NCBI GenBank assembly: GCA_030411725.1
Contig: MU839843.1
Coordinates: 558,001-622,000, forward strand
DNA: 64,000 nucleotides
Direction of reading: 5' to 3'
DNA from: Echria macrotheca
Taxonomy: Eukaryota; Ascomycota; Sordariomycetes; Sordariales; Schizotheciaceae
The translations under genes were made by a program, and so were the position numbers. Shown here piece by piece: positions 1 to 11,763 of the stretch (the stretch's first letter is position 1; every line of letters begins with the position of its first letter). The notes beneath the pieces are model-generated. The model searched no databases. It was not told the DNA's origin and saw only the letters and a program-made list of their open reading frames with translations.

Positions 1-1710
1 GACGAGTTCCCGGATTCGCTCATCTGTCGTGACCCGAAAGGCTGGAAACCTCGGCGCTTCGTGCGGCGGATCCGGATCCTGCAGGATTTCCCAATCGATC
101 CCACACCGCACCATCGGGCTGTCCTCAAATAGACACCATATCATTTTTCCAAGCATGAAGACTTGGGCTTTTTCAAGCCTCTCCTTTCCGTCTCTGCTGT
201 GCTCGTCTCGTTTTCCTGGATGACGTGGAATATGGTAGCCTTTATCGGAAACCTGCTCATTGTCAGCACTTCTGCTGACGATGGTGTTGCCACTTTGCTG
301 ACGTCCCTTTTCTGCGAGGCTGTTGTCAGACTGATTCAGAAGGGCTAACCACGCGGAGCTGAATCCGCCAACCGAGTTGTGGTATCGGTCCCGCTGATTT
401 GACGGTTTCCACCCGGGCATATATCTCGCCAGCAAGCCCATGACCTCCTCTCTCAGGCTTGCATGCTCTTCGCTCAGACCCGTTGCTAGCATCTCCATGT
501 ACTCGATGTACAGAACCTCCGGGGGACTCCACGAATACCACCCTCCTCTCTGCTCGAGGTCCAACAGGACGGCATCTTCACTATCGCCATCTTTCGAGGC
601 CCGTAACACAACGTTATCCGGCTTCAGGTCTGGATAGAATCCGCCTTCAGTGGCGTTAATATGCATCAACACCTGTCCAATCTGCCTCGCCCACTTTGCC
701 TTCTGCCGTTTTGGTATGGGCGAGTCACAATGGAGAAGCCGCTGCTTCAGAGACCCGAGCGGATAATATTCGAGCAGGAACCCGCAGACTCCGGGCTTGC
801 CACCGAACCGGGCCCTTTTCGTGATTATATGCGACGGCCGGCGAATCAGGTTCGGATGTGGCAAAAGGGTTAGCAACATCCGGAGCTCGTTGTAAAGGTA
901 CCGCTGGTCCCTAGTCAAAGATTTGAAGACGTATGCCTTGTCGGGGTCCGTTGTCGTGGAAGAGCCGTTAGATACGGTGACAAGCGAAATCGCCTCGTGA
1001 AGCTGCCGAACGAACCCGATATCATCCAACTCTAGGACCGGTGGCCACTGCCCAACCGACAGGTTCCACATGCTGTGTAACTCGTCAACCGTGAGCATCG
1101 CCTGCTCGACATCGTAGTCCGGACACAAACATATCCCTGCAGCTGTGTCCTCAATGGTCGCCGTGACCTCCGTGACAAGAATTTGCGAGCCGAATGGAAC
1201 CGTATTGTACTGCGCCTCAAAATCCGGCTGCGCGGATGACCAGCTCTCCAACGCGCTCATGACATGCCTCGTGACGGGTAGCTTCGAAACGTCGCTTCCG
1301 GTGGTATATATCAGCTGTTCGGGCCGCAAGGCAGCCTTCAGGGGCCGAGAATAGTCTTCCCACAGCGGGAGGTAGACATCCACTCGCAACGGCGGCCTTC
1401 CAACCACAAATCTGGGTGTCGCGAAAATGCGCCGGCCATCCACATCGGCACCGTCAACCCGCCATGTTACTCTCAACGTCGACTCTATAGTTGGTGACGA
1501 GGATACCACGGCCTCGAAACCGTCCGGCAAGGTGTTCCAGTCACTTGTCCTCTCGTCCTGGCTGTGGCCTTCGACATTATGTCCGGCAACACCCGTCACG
1601 CTGTGGCTGGTGGACTGCTCGGGATAGGGACTCTCAACACCGTTATTGCCGGAAGGAAAAGCGGCCAACGGGCCCAAAATATCATCAAAAACCGTGCTAG
1701 CCAACTCCAT
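1..1710 (-). CDS. Degenerate protein-kinase-like protein, 3' end outside the window
   Basis: A single open frame of 570 codons runs from an ATG at 1710 (preceded in frame by a stop at 1744-1746) to the left edge without a stop, so the C-terminus is missing. The first ~200 residues have no motif I recognise. A kinase-like fold follows: a VFK lysine in AYVFKSL, an alpha-C type Glu in NELRMLL, HPN, a catalytic loop reading YPDLKPDNVVL, then DLE in place of DFG and PPE in place of APE. The HRD His/Arg are replaced but the catalytic Asp, Lys and Asn remain, so activity cannot be excluded. The last residues (LGKMIWCLFEDSP, then PAFRVTTDERIRELV) look like the end of a kinase C-lobe. Fungal genomes carry many such atypical kinase-like proteins, often of unknown role. 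The family call is fairly sure and the function is unknown. Confidence 0.8.
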   Translation of the reverse strand, partial: MELASTVFDDILGPLAAFPSGNNGVESPYPEQSTSHSVTGVAGHNVEGHSQDERTSDWNTLPDGFEAVVSSSPTIESTLRVTWRVDGADVDGRRIFATPRFVVGRPPLRVDVYLPLWEDYSRPLKAALRPEQLIYTTGSDVSKLPVTRHVMSALESWSSAQPDFEAQYNTVPFGSQILVTEVTATIEDTAAGICLCPDYDVEQAMLTVDELHSMWNLSVGQWPPVLELDDIGFVRQLHEAISLVTVSNGSSTTTDPDKAYVFKSLTRDQRYLYNELRMLLTLLPHPNLIRRPSHIITKRARFGGKPGVCGFLLEYYPLGSLKQRLLHCDSPIPKRQKAKWARQIGQVLMHINATEGGFYPDLKPDNVVLRASKDGDSEDAVLLDLEQRGGWYSWSPPEVLYIEYMEMLATGLSEEHASLREEVMGLLARYMPGWKPSNQRDRYHNSVGGFSSAWLALLNQSDNSLAEKGRQQSGNTIVSRSADNEQVSDKGYHIPRHPGKRDEHSRDGKERLEKAQVFMLGKMIWCLFEDSPMVRCGIDWEILQDPDPPHEAPRFPAFRVTTDERIRELV

Positions 1711-2902
1711 CCATGCATATTCCTGACTTTGATGTCCGATCCACTAGTGTAAAGCCCGGCTGTAAAACCGTGGTAAGAGAGATCGAGGTTGGCAGACGAT
1801 CGCGGGGTACCACCTCCGGCACCCGATCGGTGATCACCGGCAGCCGAGCGCCTCGAGAACAACCCAAGTCCCGACAAATCGACAATACCCGGGCGAGAGC
1901 ACCCACACCATCCGGAGAGTGTTCGGTAATGGTCCAATCGATGGGCAGGGTGGCGCTTTTTTGTGTCGGGACGGGATGCCAAGAAACGCCAGAAGGCAGA
2001 GGAGAAGAGGGGGGCAGGCGGTCCAAAAAAAGACCGAAGGGTAGTGTAACCTGTCAGTAAACCCGGCACCGGCAGCAGATGGCCTACATACGGGGCCACC
2101 CACCACTTCCCAGCCCCGCCTTTCTCTCCGCCGCCCCCCGCTCCCCGACGGCCCAAGAGAAGGGATGGATAACCCTGAAGGTTACGTGCAGGCGTTTGAT
2201 GCAAGTGCTGGACTGCGTGGTCGTGAGCGCGAAATGCACGCGGTGCGCAGACTGGAAAGCACACTTCTCCCCCTCCCTTGGCCCCGGAATGCCAAATCAA
2301 ACGGAAGCCGGCCCCCCCTTCTCGGCTGCAGCTAGCCTTGCCAGGCCCACTAGCGACTGCAATAGGGGACCAAACTGGGTCATCTTGGCCAGCCCACGCG
2401 TGCCGTCCTGCGGTGCGGTGCCGCCGGGCGGCTACAGTACATCTGTGGGGCCTGTCACTCGGAGCAGGACGACGTCTCCCCGATGGAGCCCCGACCACCA
2501 TGTTTGGGTCTTGTGTCGGCTGCTTCTCCGGGGAAATGCCGCGACGCAGTCTCTTTGGGAAAACCTTCACTGACGGCGTCAGGGAATTTGGTCAAGCCAT
2601 CCCAAAAGAAACAACTGCAGGGACAGAAGCGGGACAACACACCCAAATGAGGCCAGCGAGCTTTGAAGCTAAGTCGTTTCGAAGGCCCAAGGATCTGGGG
2701 CCTCTCCACTATAAAGTGATGTATCGAATCAAGAGGAGCCTAATACGAGAACGAGTGGGCGGCAGCGGCGCCATAATCCGCAGCAAATTCCCGCAGCGAC
2801 GGCTCGGGCGAACAGCCTGCGAGCAACTCCGAAACTCCAATCCATCCCGATGTCCTCCATAGGAACACAATTTTCTAATCCCAAAAACGCCGATTCATTG
2901 AT
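1711..2902. other. Intergenic region, no supported gene
   Basis: This stretch lies between the start of the kinase-like gene and the 3' end of the dioxygenase gene. It is GC-rich with many chance frames on both strands, none with a recognisable domain or a coherent splice pattern. The kinase promoter must lie at its left end, but I see no clear TATA box. Confidence 0.5.
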
Positions 2903-4227
2903 TCAGGAAGTGAGACGTTCGCTAAGCCGAAAGTTGATCCTCGGCACAGTGTCAACAATGTTCCATCGCTCGCCCAGTTCGTTGTCGTCGTAGATTCTCG
3001 AGCTGCCTTGCTGGAGAGCCGCTGGGAGAGTCCAGGCAAGCTCGGGATTCCTTAGCCATGCTCTCACCAAGTGTCTTGATGTCCCAGGGGCATCCGAAAA
3101 AGCCTCGCGAGAATGGAGAACGGCGTGGTTGTTGATGAATATCATATCACCACGCTCGGCGTACAGTCTCATCTGGTTGGCTTTCGCAACATCTTCCACG
3201 ACGTCCAAAGCTTCCCGCTGTGATGGCGTCAGGACGGCGAGCTTTGCCTGCCGCGGAACGCCTTCGATACCGAGGAGAGGTTCGCGTGCGAAGTTCATGA
3301 TGACTCGGCCATCGACATGAAACAGGAGCGGTCGCGTGGTCGAATCAAAGAACTTGCCCCGGCTGCTCCAAGTTAGTAGGGTGAATCAGACAGAAGCCCG
3401 GCAACGCACCTATCAAATGGCCAGATCGGTTGAGAGAGGAGGTCAAGGACATCGGGCCGTGACTCTCTTAGCGTGTTGTAGATGGTCCACGAAGAAGCCA
3501 AAAGATTTGCGCCGCCTTCGGTAGCACAGTTGCGGGTATGAAGAGCTAAGATGTCGCAGAAGGTATCGGTATGAAATGTCTTGCATGGTCAGAGATGTTC
3601 GCATACCAGAGTTGATGACTTACAGACGCCCGAGACGAATACCGGGTAGGCCTAGCATTCTGTGGTGTTCTCGATAGCTTCGCGTCTCGGATGTGCACTT
3701 GACAAGTCAGCTCTAATTTCCGGGTCCTCGGCACATTCCTTACTCAGCATATTTCCATCCTCGTCCTGCCGACCCCGCTCAACGCCAATGTAGCTCGAGA
3801 TACCCAGGAAAAGCAAAACGTTGTCCTCGGCGGAGAAGTCGTCTGGGTTCAAACCGCGAACGGCAGCAAAGCCACGACCAATGTGAATGTCCTTCGCGAC
3901 CTGGAGCAACTTGGGTCCAAGAGAAGGTAGTGGAAATGTGTCCACCGACACCGCGCTCCCGTATAGGCCCAAACCTTTTAGACTTAGCACGATCCATCAA
4001 GACGGGAGTGGTAACAAACCCTTAAAGTGCTGCAATGCGGCCTTGGTTTCTGCGATATCGTCGTCACTCAGCACCAAGGTGAAATCCTCCGAGTCAAACG
4101 TCGTGGAATCCCAGCACAGCTCCCCATCTACCCTTGCCCACTCGCTGCGTGAAAAGCTGGCAATCTTAGACTGCAAGATTTCCCAGACCTGGTCTGGCAC
4201 ATCCGGCAAGATTTGTTCCACACCCAT
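2903..4227 (-). CDS. TauD/TfdA-family Fe(II)/2-oxoglutarate dioxygenase
   Basis: Five exons join in frame (4020-4227, 3744-3974, 3624-3697, 3410-3579, 2903-3362) through four introns of 44-47 bp with GT-AG ends; the branch-like motif CTAAC is clear in the 3363-3409 intron. The product is about 380 residues, the usual length for fungal TauD proteins. The iron-binding HxD is in STFHTDTFCDI (exon 4) and the distal His and 2-oxoglutarate Arg are in NNHAVLHSREAF and SRHLVRAWLRNPE (last exon). These enzymes use Fe(II), O2 and 2-oxoglutarate to oxidise a small molecule such as a sulfonate, amino acid or secondary metabolite; the substrate cannot be read from sequence. I start at the ATG at 4227 (GCCATGG context); a further upstream exon is possible. 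It follows the regulator gene on the same strand, 555 bp away. Confidence 0.85.
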
Positions 4228-4782
4228 GGCGTTGATGAGTGTTACCACAGCGGGGCGCTTGGCTTTGGTTCAACAAATCGTATCGGCGATATTAGCAGCG
4301 GGAGCGAAGTCCGACAAGAAAGATTGAGAACTGCAAGGGAACCATCGCTGGAATCCTCCTCCGGAGGAACATCATCATTTATAATATGTTCGGCGGCGCA
4401 ATGCGGCTCAAACTGATGAGCTGCTTGCTCCGTTAGGGTCCAGCTGGATATGCTCGTCGGGATGCGCAGATGGCCGTCGGGATGCGCAGATGCCCGTCCA
4501 GGGTGCTCGGCGCCCCGGCGCCCCTCACGAAAAGGGTCTTCTCGATCGGGTTGAACAACATGAGGGGTTCTGCAAGATGGCCAATGAGGGAATACGCAGT
4601 ACCCCTCCATCCTGTGTGCGAGAGTGCATGGTGATAAGAAGAGCCAAGCCTATTGGTGGGGGCGCAATTTTGTGTGGTAATCTGGAGGTGGCTAATGGTG
4701 GCCTGAGGCCCTGCCGTCTGTGTCGAGTCCAGCCGACAGGCGTGCCACCCCAGACGCAGACGGGCTCGGGCGAGACGCCGCA
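4228..4782. other. Intergenic region with a short tandem duplication
   Basis: This is the 5' flank of the dioxygenase gene, between it and the stop of the regulator gene. Around 4454-4490 an 18-19-bp unit (core GTCGGGATGCGCAGATG) occurs twice in a row. No coding frame here carries a recognisable domain. Confidence 0.5.
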
Positions 4783-7037
4783 TCAGGCCACATGCGAGCC
4801 TTCGGATGGCGTCTCCACAGGAGGGGCGTGCTCAAGCGTGTCGCGAGGTGCCCAATCCGGGTCGAAGAGCTGGCTGGTGTACCAGTATCTCTTGTGATAT
4901 TCGTTGCTGTGATTAACTTGCTCGAATATCGGCGCTTCGTGAGCTGTTAGCGGGGTGCCCGTGAGAGACATCAGCCATGAATCATCAAGGACCCACTCAC
5001 CTCTTTCCACAACCAGGTCACGACATTGCGCCATGAAGCTTGTCTGTTCCGGATCCAGTCGAGCCATCCTCCGGACCTTTGGCGATGTCCAGTCGAAGCC
5101 TCGAGTGAAGAGCTGCTGTCCCTTGTAGCAATAGTGAAAGTGCGCAAGGATTGTCTTGGCACCAGAGTTCGTCGCGCGGACGAGCGGCATGTCGAGATAC
5201 AAAACCTATATCGACATCAGTTGAGGGGGCTTTTCCGGTGATTCGGTTGCTTACCTTGGCCTCTCTCCTTTGGGCAAACTGCCTCTGGAAGTCCATCTGC
5301 ATCTCGTAGTTCTGAAGCAGGATAAAGGACGTGAGGAATGTGACATACCAGTCCTTTGGACTGTGTACGTTTAGGGTCGCCTGCAGGTCACGTAGTACAT
5401 CCTTCCGGAGAGGCGTCAGAACCCTGTGGATGATGATAGATGCGATCTGGTAGTCGAGGTAGGGCGGCAACGACGCCCAGTCGTAGAATGGGTCTTTAGG
5501 ATTGGCCTGCTGGATGTCGCTATCCTGAAATCCACCGTCTGCCCAACATCTCCACTTGGACTCGATAAAGCGGCATGCAACCCAAAGCCTTAGTGTCTTT
5601 TGGAGCATACGGTTCTGGGAGCGTTAGTGCGGCCCAACCATGGAAAACAAGGAAATCGCTCACCGGGATGGGAAACACAGATGCCCGGTAAGCCTGCTGA
5701 AAGATATCCCACACCAGGCTGTTGGTGTCGTCCAGATACTCGTACATGTACTGCGTCACTCCTCGGTCGAGGTACTCGTTCATCGCAACTACCACGGCCT
5801 CGGGATCGGCAATCGCCCAGGGCACCGCGTACATGGGACGACCCTTGAGGTCCACATCGGTGTTGTTGGGTGGCGGGATGAATTCGCGGAGCTCCACGGG
5901 GAAACTGAAAGGCCCCTGCAGCTGGCCCAAATGCAGGATTTTGGTGGGTGACCCAGTCCATCTTCGTTCCAAGTGGAAGTCGCCGTGATGGGGACCGATC
6001 ATTGGATGTGATCTGTAAAAAGGCATGTAGTCTAGCCCCGTTCGGAACAAGGTGCTGTCAGTGACCATGTAGCGGAGGCATGGCAGACGACTCATGCGGA
6101 CCGTCTTCTGCTGGCAAGTGAGACACGGCCCGCGAGGGTTAGTCGGGTCGGGGATGCACTGCAATGTAAGTATGAAGGACGTGTCGGGGAAGCCGAGTAG
6201 AGAACATACTCTGTTTCGTTGCATTCTGCACCGGACGCAAGCATGAACCTGACGGGTCAAATGCGTATCTCGTTTCTTGGCCCCTTGGTAGGGGCTCCGC
6301 TTCTTCCGGACCTTGTTCGCTGAGGATTGAGAGTGATGAGAGACCACGATGGGAACCGCCCTTCCTGTCTTTGGCGCGATCAAATGATATCGTCTGTCTG
6401 CCGAGCTCGACGTGGGCGACATGGGCGTCTGGAACGACGTTATCGAGCTTGGAGACGACGATACCATAGCCCAGTCCGTCCCGACGCCGTCTGTCTCTCT
6501 CTCGTTCCTGGGTTCCGGCGCCGCAGAGCCATGCTCATTAGGGTCCAGGTCGAGCTGCATCGGTGTCACCGACACGAACGATTCTCCACCGTCACCTTCG
6601 AGCGCAGTCGCATCCTCGGGTAGCGCGCCTTCGTGGAGGTTCCACAGGCCAGAATCGCATTCATACCACGCGGTATGCGGGTTGAGAAGAATCACATCGG
6701 TCTCGTGGCCCGGCTCCCCGGAGGTGACTGAAGTCCCGGACACTTGACTTGGGTGGTCGTCAACGTCGAAGGAATCGACATCAAAAGACGCGTGACGGCC
6801 GACGACCTGAACATGTTGCCATGTCAGGGACGCCCCGACATCGCTCGTCTCCAGTGGTGAATGGGAAGCCGGCGCATTTGATGAGCCTCCAGTGACCTGG
6901 TGGGCAGGTAGCAGTTGAGTGGCGATGCGAGAGCTGTGATTGGAGTCGCGCCGCTGCTGAATCAGCTCGTCGACGGTGAGGTTCAGCAGGCCAGCGACGC
7001 GCTGAATGTCCTCGAGGTCTTTGGCGGAAAACTCCAT
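4783..7037 (-). CDS. Zn(II)2Cys6-type transcription regulator
   Basis: Five exons (6210-7037, 5664-6158, 5255-5614, 5001-5205, 4783-4943) give 682 residues. Introns are 49-57 bp and include textbook ends (GTATGT/TTGCAG, GTGAGT/CTAACAG). The 6159-6209 intron has a length divisible by three and no stop, so a naive frame runs through it. Removing it creates a Cys-rich cluster at about residues 268-300: CVRC, six residues, C, then CLTC and a further C, matching the binuclear zinc cluster of fungal regulators, preceded by a basic patch (KKRSPYQGAKKR). The N-terminus has a short helix (DIQRVAGLLNLTVDELIQQ). The long C-terminal region is typical of the uncharacterised part of these proteins. It would act as a nuclear DNA-binding regulator. 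It may control the neighbouring dioxygenase gene, but that is inferred only from position. An ATG at 7037 is chosen; the frame is open further upstream, but that part is GC-rich and low in plausibility. Confidence 0.8.
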
Positions 7038-10000
7038 GGCGATGAGCGAGATGGTGCGAAACAAGCTTTGAAGGCCCCAGAGAGGCGGTGCTCCGACCCT
7101 TGATATGTCGTCGCGGGTCTCGAAGAGTCTGGTGTTCGTTGCAGATTGCCAGGAATTGTCGCGGGGAAAGGGTCCAGCCACTGGCCAATCGAGGGGTTCT
7201 GAAGCCGGCCACTGAAACCGATCAGGAAGACAGCCAACAGCAGTGCGGTGGGGGACGTGACCGGCACAGCCAAGCGCACCCGGCCCATTGCACTGGCTGC
7301 ACCGGGCCAATGCCTGTGGCTTGCGCAACCAATGGCGCCCCGGATCCCAGGCCATTTGAGCGTCGTGAAGGGCGAGAACGGCCCGACAAATCCACACCGG
7401 GCACCCAACACTCCCTCAGCGGTTGGCCAAGAGCCACCCAGAGCGGATTAGGTCGATGCGGATGCCAATAAAGCTACCGGCTATCAACCCGATGTCGAGA
7501 GCGTCAAAAACAGTCACCGAGGAGCCGGCAGCCAGTCACATGAGAGATGCAACTGTCCTGGGTGGCGAGTCCGCTCTTGTGCGCCCATGGCGTTTATGCA
7601 GTACCCGGTTGATGGCAACTCGCTTCCCGAAGGGCTTTGTGCCAGAAATGTAGGAAGCCGACGATGATGTAAATGGCCATTGGTGGTCCGAGGCTAGAGC
7701 TTTTTCTCGGGTATTTAAGCTCTACCTCTCGAGGTCGCCGTCTGCCAACATGATGTGGGAAGATCACTGTCTGACTAGAGCCTGCTCATCAGGCGTTCGC
7801 CCGGACGCCACAATACCCAAGATGTCCCCTATCCTCTGTCAGCGTCGGGGCTAGAGCCTCCTGAGCATGCCGGTTTTTCTCGGAATGGAGACGCGCAGTC
7901 AGGGCTCTAATGCAACATGCGACTAGGGGAATGAACTCCGCGATAAGGTGGGCTTCAATGCGGCTCTCACTTCAGGGGTTGCGGTACTTACCACGTCGTA
8001 CAAAGGTTAGAAGAAGCAGAAAGGCGCCGACGCGTGCAGCATTTATCGATTGCAACGGGCGGGGATAGATGTGCCCATGAAATGGAATCGTCAAGTAGTA
8101 CGAATGATACACGGCGGCGCGTCTTTCAGACCGGCGGCCTACCGAATCTACCCCAGCGAGGTTTGGTGTCGAAGCTCCCGGAGCGGGCGACAAGCAGCCG
8201 TTGATCGATTTAGTAGGAGAGGGCAATGGTCAGAGATTGCGAGGATGCTCTTCTGTTTGTATCCACCTTCGAAACCAGTCAGCTGTGCGTGGAGAACATA
8301 TTGCGGAAGGAGCGCTCCTGGGCGGCCAACGTTTTTGAAACACACTTGCCCTACCTGCTTTATCCGGGCCATTTCGAGTCCGTATTTGCAGAGGAGAGGG
8401 GCCGGGATCGGTTTGATCGTCTCAATTGGACGGGAAAGGCATCACGAAGTCTGCCATAGGTAGGGAGTCGGGACGTAGGTAGGATCTATCCAGTGCAGGC
8501 CACAGAGGACTTGACCGTTGATTATATCAAAACCGGCCGCACACCCTAGACATAATCCAACTGCGAGCAAGACAGAAATAGACTGGGGTCTGCCTCCCGT
8601 CACTTGCCTACCGGGCTTTCTTTCTTTCGGGGTGAGCTAAATCACGCGACGGGTCTCGGGAAGCTTTCTCATGATTCCCGAATCAAAACTCCCGAACCGA
8701 TACGCGCCGGCGACCCCCACAGGCAACAACTACGCCATACCGTCATTTCATCGTACGATTCTGCCGTTTCATTCCCTATTTTCCTTGATTCGACTTTTTC
8801 GCCACCTCGTGGTTGCCTTGCCCAGAAGGCCGCCAGGCGTTGTTGATCCCAGATCGGCTGCGTCTCGGCCAATCACGAGGCGTTCATGTCGGCGCAGTCC
8901 AATTCTGCTCCAGTCTCTGCAGCTGATCGGTTTACAACTCACCCTTCATCAGCTGGCTCCATACAGCTAACTTTAACGTCTGAGTCCCTACGTCACTCTG
9001 CGATCTTCGCTTCTTCCTTCAATCAGCCCTTTGCGACACAACACACATCACATCTAACGCGCCAAGTGGCTCGTCGCGGTCAACGACGTCCTCGTTTATT
9101 ATGCGTCCCACCTTTCACGCAGTATCTCTGAACTCGGGTCGTCCCTAACCGCTTGCGGTTATCTCCTTCTCGCGGCTTATTGATATGCTGGATCACCCAT
9201 CAAGACGGATTAGTGTTAAGCACCTAATATCCACCTATGCCTATGCAGTATAGTCTAGTCAGTGGTTAGGGGAGACTATTAGACGTCTAGCGAAGCATGG
9301 GTTGATAGCCGTATGGCTATCCAGCTCTCGGTATCTCACCGTTGGCAGAATCTCAGGTGATCTTCCGGAAACGCGTTCCGGGACTTTTCATCGGATGGGG
9401 GAGAGAACCAATGGGACCACATGCCGCCGGGCTCACCGAGGGGATCGGCGCCGGACCACCGGGTCAGCCAGCTCCTCAACCTTGAATTATCACGCTTTCC
9501 GTTTTGGGTAACCCGGGAGTTCACCAACAACGACACCAGCTCAGCCACCGCTCGGCGGCTCACGAGACGGGACTCTTGCCGTCTCATAAATACTGATGAC
9601 CAGAATCATAGTCGAAACAACAGTCACCCTGAATCTCCGATGATGCAACTAACCCGCTGCCTGACGCAATCAATCAACGACAACCCGAGCCTCTCCCCGG
9701 AGAAGTAACCGCAACCGTGAAACCAGCATGTCTAGAACAAAAGTGCCCGATCAAAGTCATAACGAGCAACTGGCACTATCCCTGATGCTTTTGGTGGACC
9801 AGTTCTCCCAACGCCCGGCTCCTGGATCATATTCCGCACTTATGCGGTGCAATGGTGAGACAGATACGTTATTCCCCGCATGTTTTCTGATGCATTACAT
9901 CAACAGAGTTCAGCTGGAAATCGGACATGGGGAATCCCCTCGAGGATGTGTCTGGTTCATGCTTGACTCTGTCGGGCAATAACACAGAGCCAGCAGATGC

Positions 10001-10846
10001 GGTTGCCAAAAAGTCAGAGGCTGTCGCTGAATAAGTTTAAGTCTGGGTACACTACCTAGTACAGCTGTGGATTGCGGGTGATTCCGTGGCTGCTTGTCAG
10101 TGTCGGCAGCAAGGGCTTTTATCCAGGGGGGGACGTCAGGGTAGTTACATCCAGGGTGACGTCAGGGCCGCAGCCGATGTTTTGCAGCTGCCAGCTCTCG
10201 GCTGTCAAGTGATGGATCATGGGTCGGTGAAACAGCCCGCAGAATCGAGTCAGACTAAGGTTATACAATCTCGATTTCGGCCCTGCAGAAAGGCACGCAA
10301 AACATCACAACAATGAGCCTCATCAATTTCCCCAGCTTCAAGCTGAGTTCCCGGACTCGGATTGATGGCAGTGCCAAGACGCAGGGTCCTGATGGCGACG
10401 AGTTTGCGCTGGTCCCTGTGAATCGACGCTGTCTGAATGGCCAGACGGCGCGCAGCTGACGAGCGGACATGGGTTTGGGCGAATCAGCACGCGGGCTGCT
10501 CACCGGGAAAAAGGACGCCTCGACGGGACGCAGCACGTCCGCCTACGTCATAACCGCCAAGCCAGGGCACTTCCAAGGCAGTCATGCCGTCATGGGGGTT
10601 GCGCTGTGGTCTGGCCCATCGACGATGCGGGCATGGAGAATGGCCATGCAATTTCCCCATCTCCCCTCATAAACTCCCATGTGCTCCCATTGTCTCCCGC
10701 ACGCTTTCCCATTATTTTCGTGATATGCATCGCATTTTTGTCCACTTGTTCCTCAACCGATAAACAACCACCCTCCCTCACTATGACCTGCAGTTAGCAT
10801 TTTTGGTCGTTGCCCCATTCGCCCACCAAAAATTCGATCCCCCGCA
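7038..10846. other. Long intergenic region without a supported gene
   Basis: About 3.8 kb separate the regulator gene from the acetyltransferase gene. Several frames of 60-140 codons exist on both strands, but none shows a domain, a signal peptide or a consistent splice pattern. A short perfect hairpin (GATAGCC, loop, GGCTATC) lies near 9306-9323. The pair of CRE-like repeats is listed separately. The rest looks like ordinary non-coding DNA. Confidence 0.5.
10121..10167. promoter_or_regulatory. Pair of CRE/bZIP-like sites in a short direct repeat
   Basis: A unit of about 20 bp (ATCCAGGG followed by GACGTCAGGG) occurs twice, 4-6 bp apart. The second copy contains the full palindrome TGACGTCA (10157-10164); the first has GACGTCA. 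TGACGTCA is the classic binding site of CRE-type bZIP factors. The nearest start codon downstream is that of the GNAT gene, about 690 bp away. A regulatory role is inferred. Confidence 0.35.
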
Positions 10847-11763
10847 ATGTTCCTCCGACTCGCCACCGCGTCCGATCTGGACGCCATGACATGGGTCCTG
10901 ATCGGTGCCTCACCGCTCGACCCCGTCTACCCGTACCGCTTCCCGGATCGCCATCTCTACGCCGACGAGTTTGCCGAGCTGTGTCGGCAGAAATGCGCCG
11001 AGTATCTGGCGACAAGCACCGTCGTCGTGTGCGAGATGCCCGTCGACTCGGACCCGAGGCGGACGCAGGTCGTGGCCTTCAGCTCCTGGGATGCGCCGCA
11101 TTACAAGCAGTCTTTTAAAGGTGCATAACAACCCTTTCCCATCCAGTCTAACATCAAGTTGCATTTTTATCTACTTGCATTGCATCAATCATCCTCGTCT
11201 GGTCCCTGTCATCGTTACACGTCGTCTCCAGCATATCCCCGTAAACCGCACCCCACCCCCTGCCATCCTTCATCCCATCCGCATGCTGACATGACATCGC
11301 TTGTGCAGAACCGATGTCCCGTCTCTCTAACTCGCCTGTCCTCCCGATCACCATCGGCCACCGCGACCGCATGAACGCCTTCCGCGCCCAGTGCTCAGCC
11401 AAGAAGCACGAGTTGTTCGACACACGCTACCGCCGCGGCCACATGTTCCTCAAGATCCTCCTCTGCCACCCAGACTACCAGCGCCGAGGCGCCGGCCGTG
11501 CCCTGACCATCTGGGGCATCGAAGAGGCCCGCCGGCTCGGATTGAACACGACCGTCTTTGCGAGTCCCATGGGCTTTGAGTTGTACCGCCAGCTCGGATT
11601 CCGCGAGATCGGGCGATTCCGTGTACAACTAGAAGGGGACGAAGCCTATCTAGATATACCCGCCATGATATTGCGGCCTGGCGATACGAGGGAGAGGGAA
11701 CAGCGGTATGCTGGCGGGTGGGGCGAGGGCGTCAGGGGCTGTACCACTATTGCATGCACATGA
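10847..11763 (+). CDS. GNAT-family N-acetyltransferase
   Basis: Two exons (10847-11120 and 11309-11763) join in frame to 242 residues; the intron (GTGCAT to TGTGCAG, 188 bp) is much longer than others in this window. The N-terminal part (FLRLATASDLDAMTWVL) is the usual GNAT first strand and helix. The C-terminal part carries motif A, LLCHPDYQRRGAGRAL, with the acetyl-CoA pyrophosphate-binding Q/RxxGxG/A pattern, followed by FYRQLGF-like GFELYRQLGFREIGRF (motif B). These enzymes move an acetyl group from acetyl-CoA to an amine; the substrate is unknown. The family call is sure. The start is the first ATG, and the exact intron ends should be checked because of the intron's length. Confidence 0.82.

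Noticed and set aside
1596..2570. 324-codon minus-strand frame overlapping the kinase-like gene
   Set aside because: It is a shadow frame. The kinase-like frame next to it has recognisable motifs and this one has none.
2278..2862. 194-codon plus-strand frame
   Set aside because: No domain or signal. It competes with several equally long frames in GC-rich DNA.
5520..7397. Upstream extension of the regulator frame to 7397 and read-through of its in-frame intron
   Set aside because: The extra N-terminal part is low-plausibility GC-rich sequence, and removing the 6159-6209 intron is needed to form the zinc cluster.
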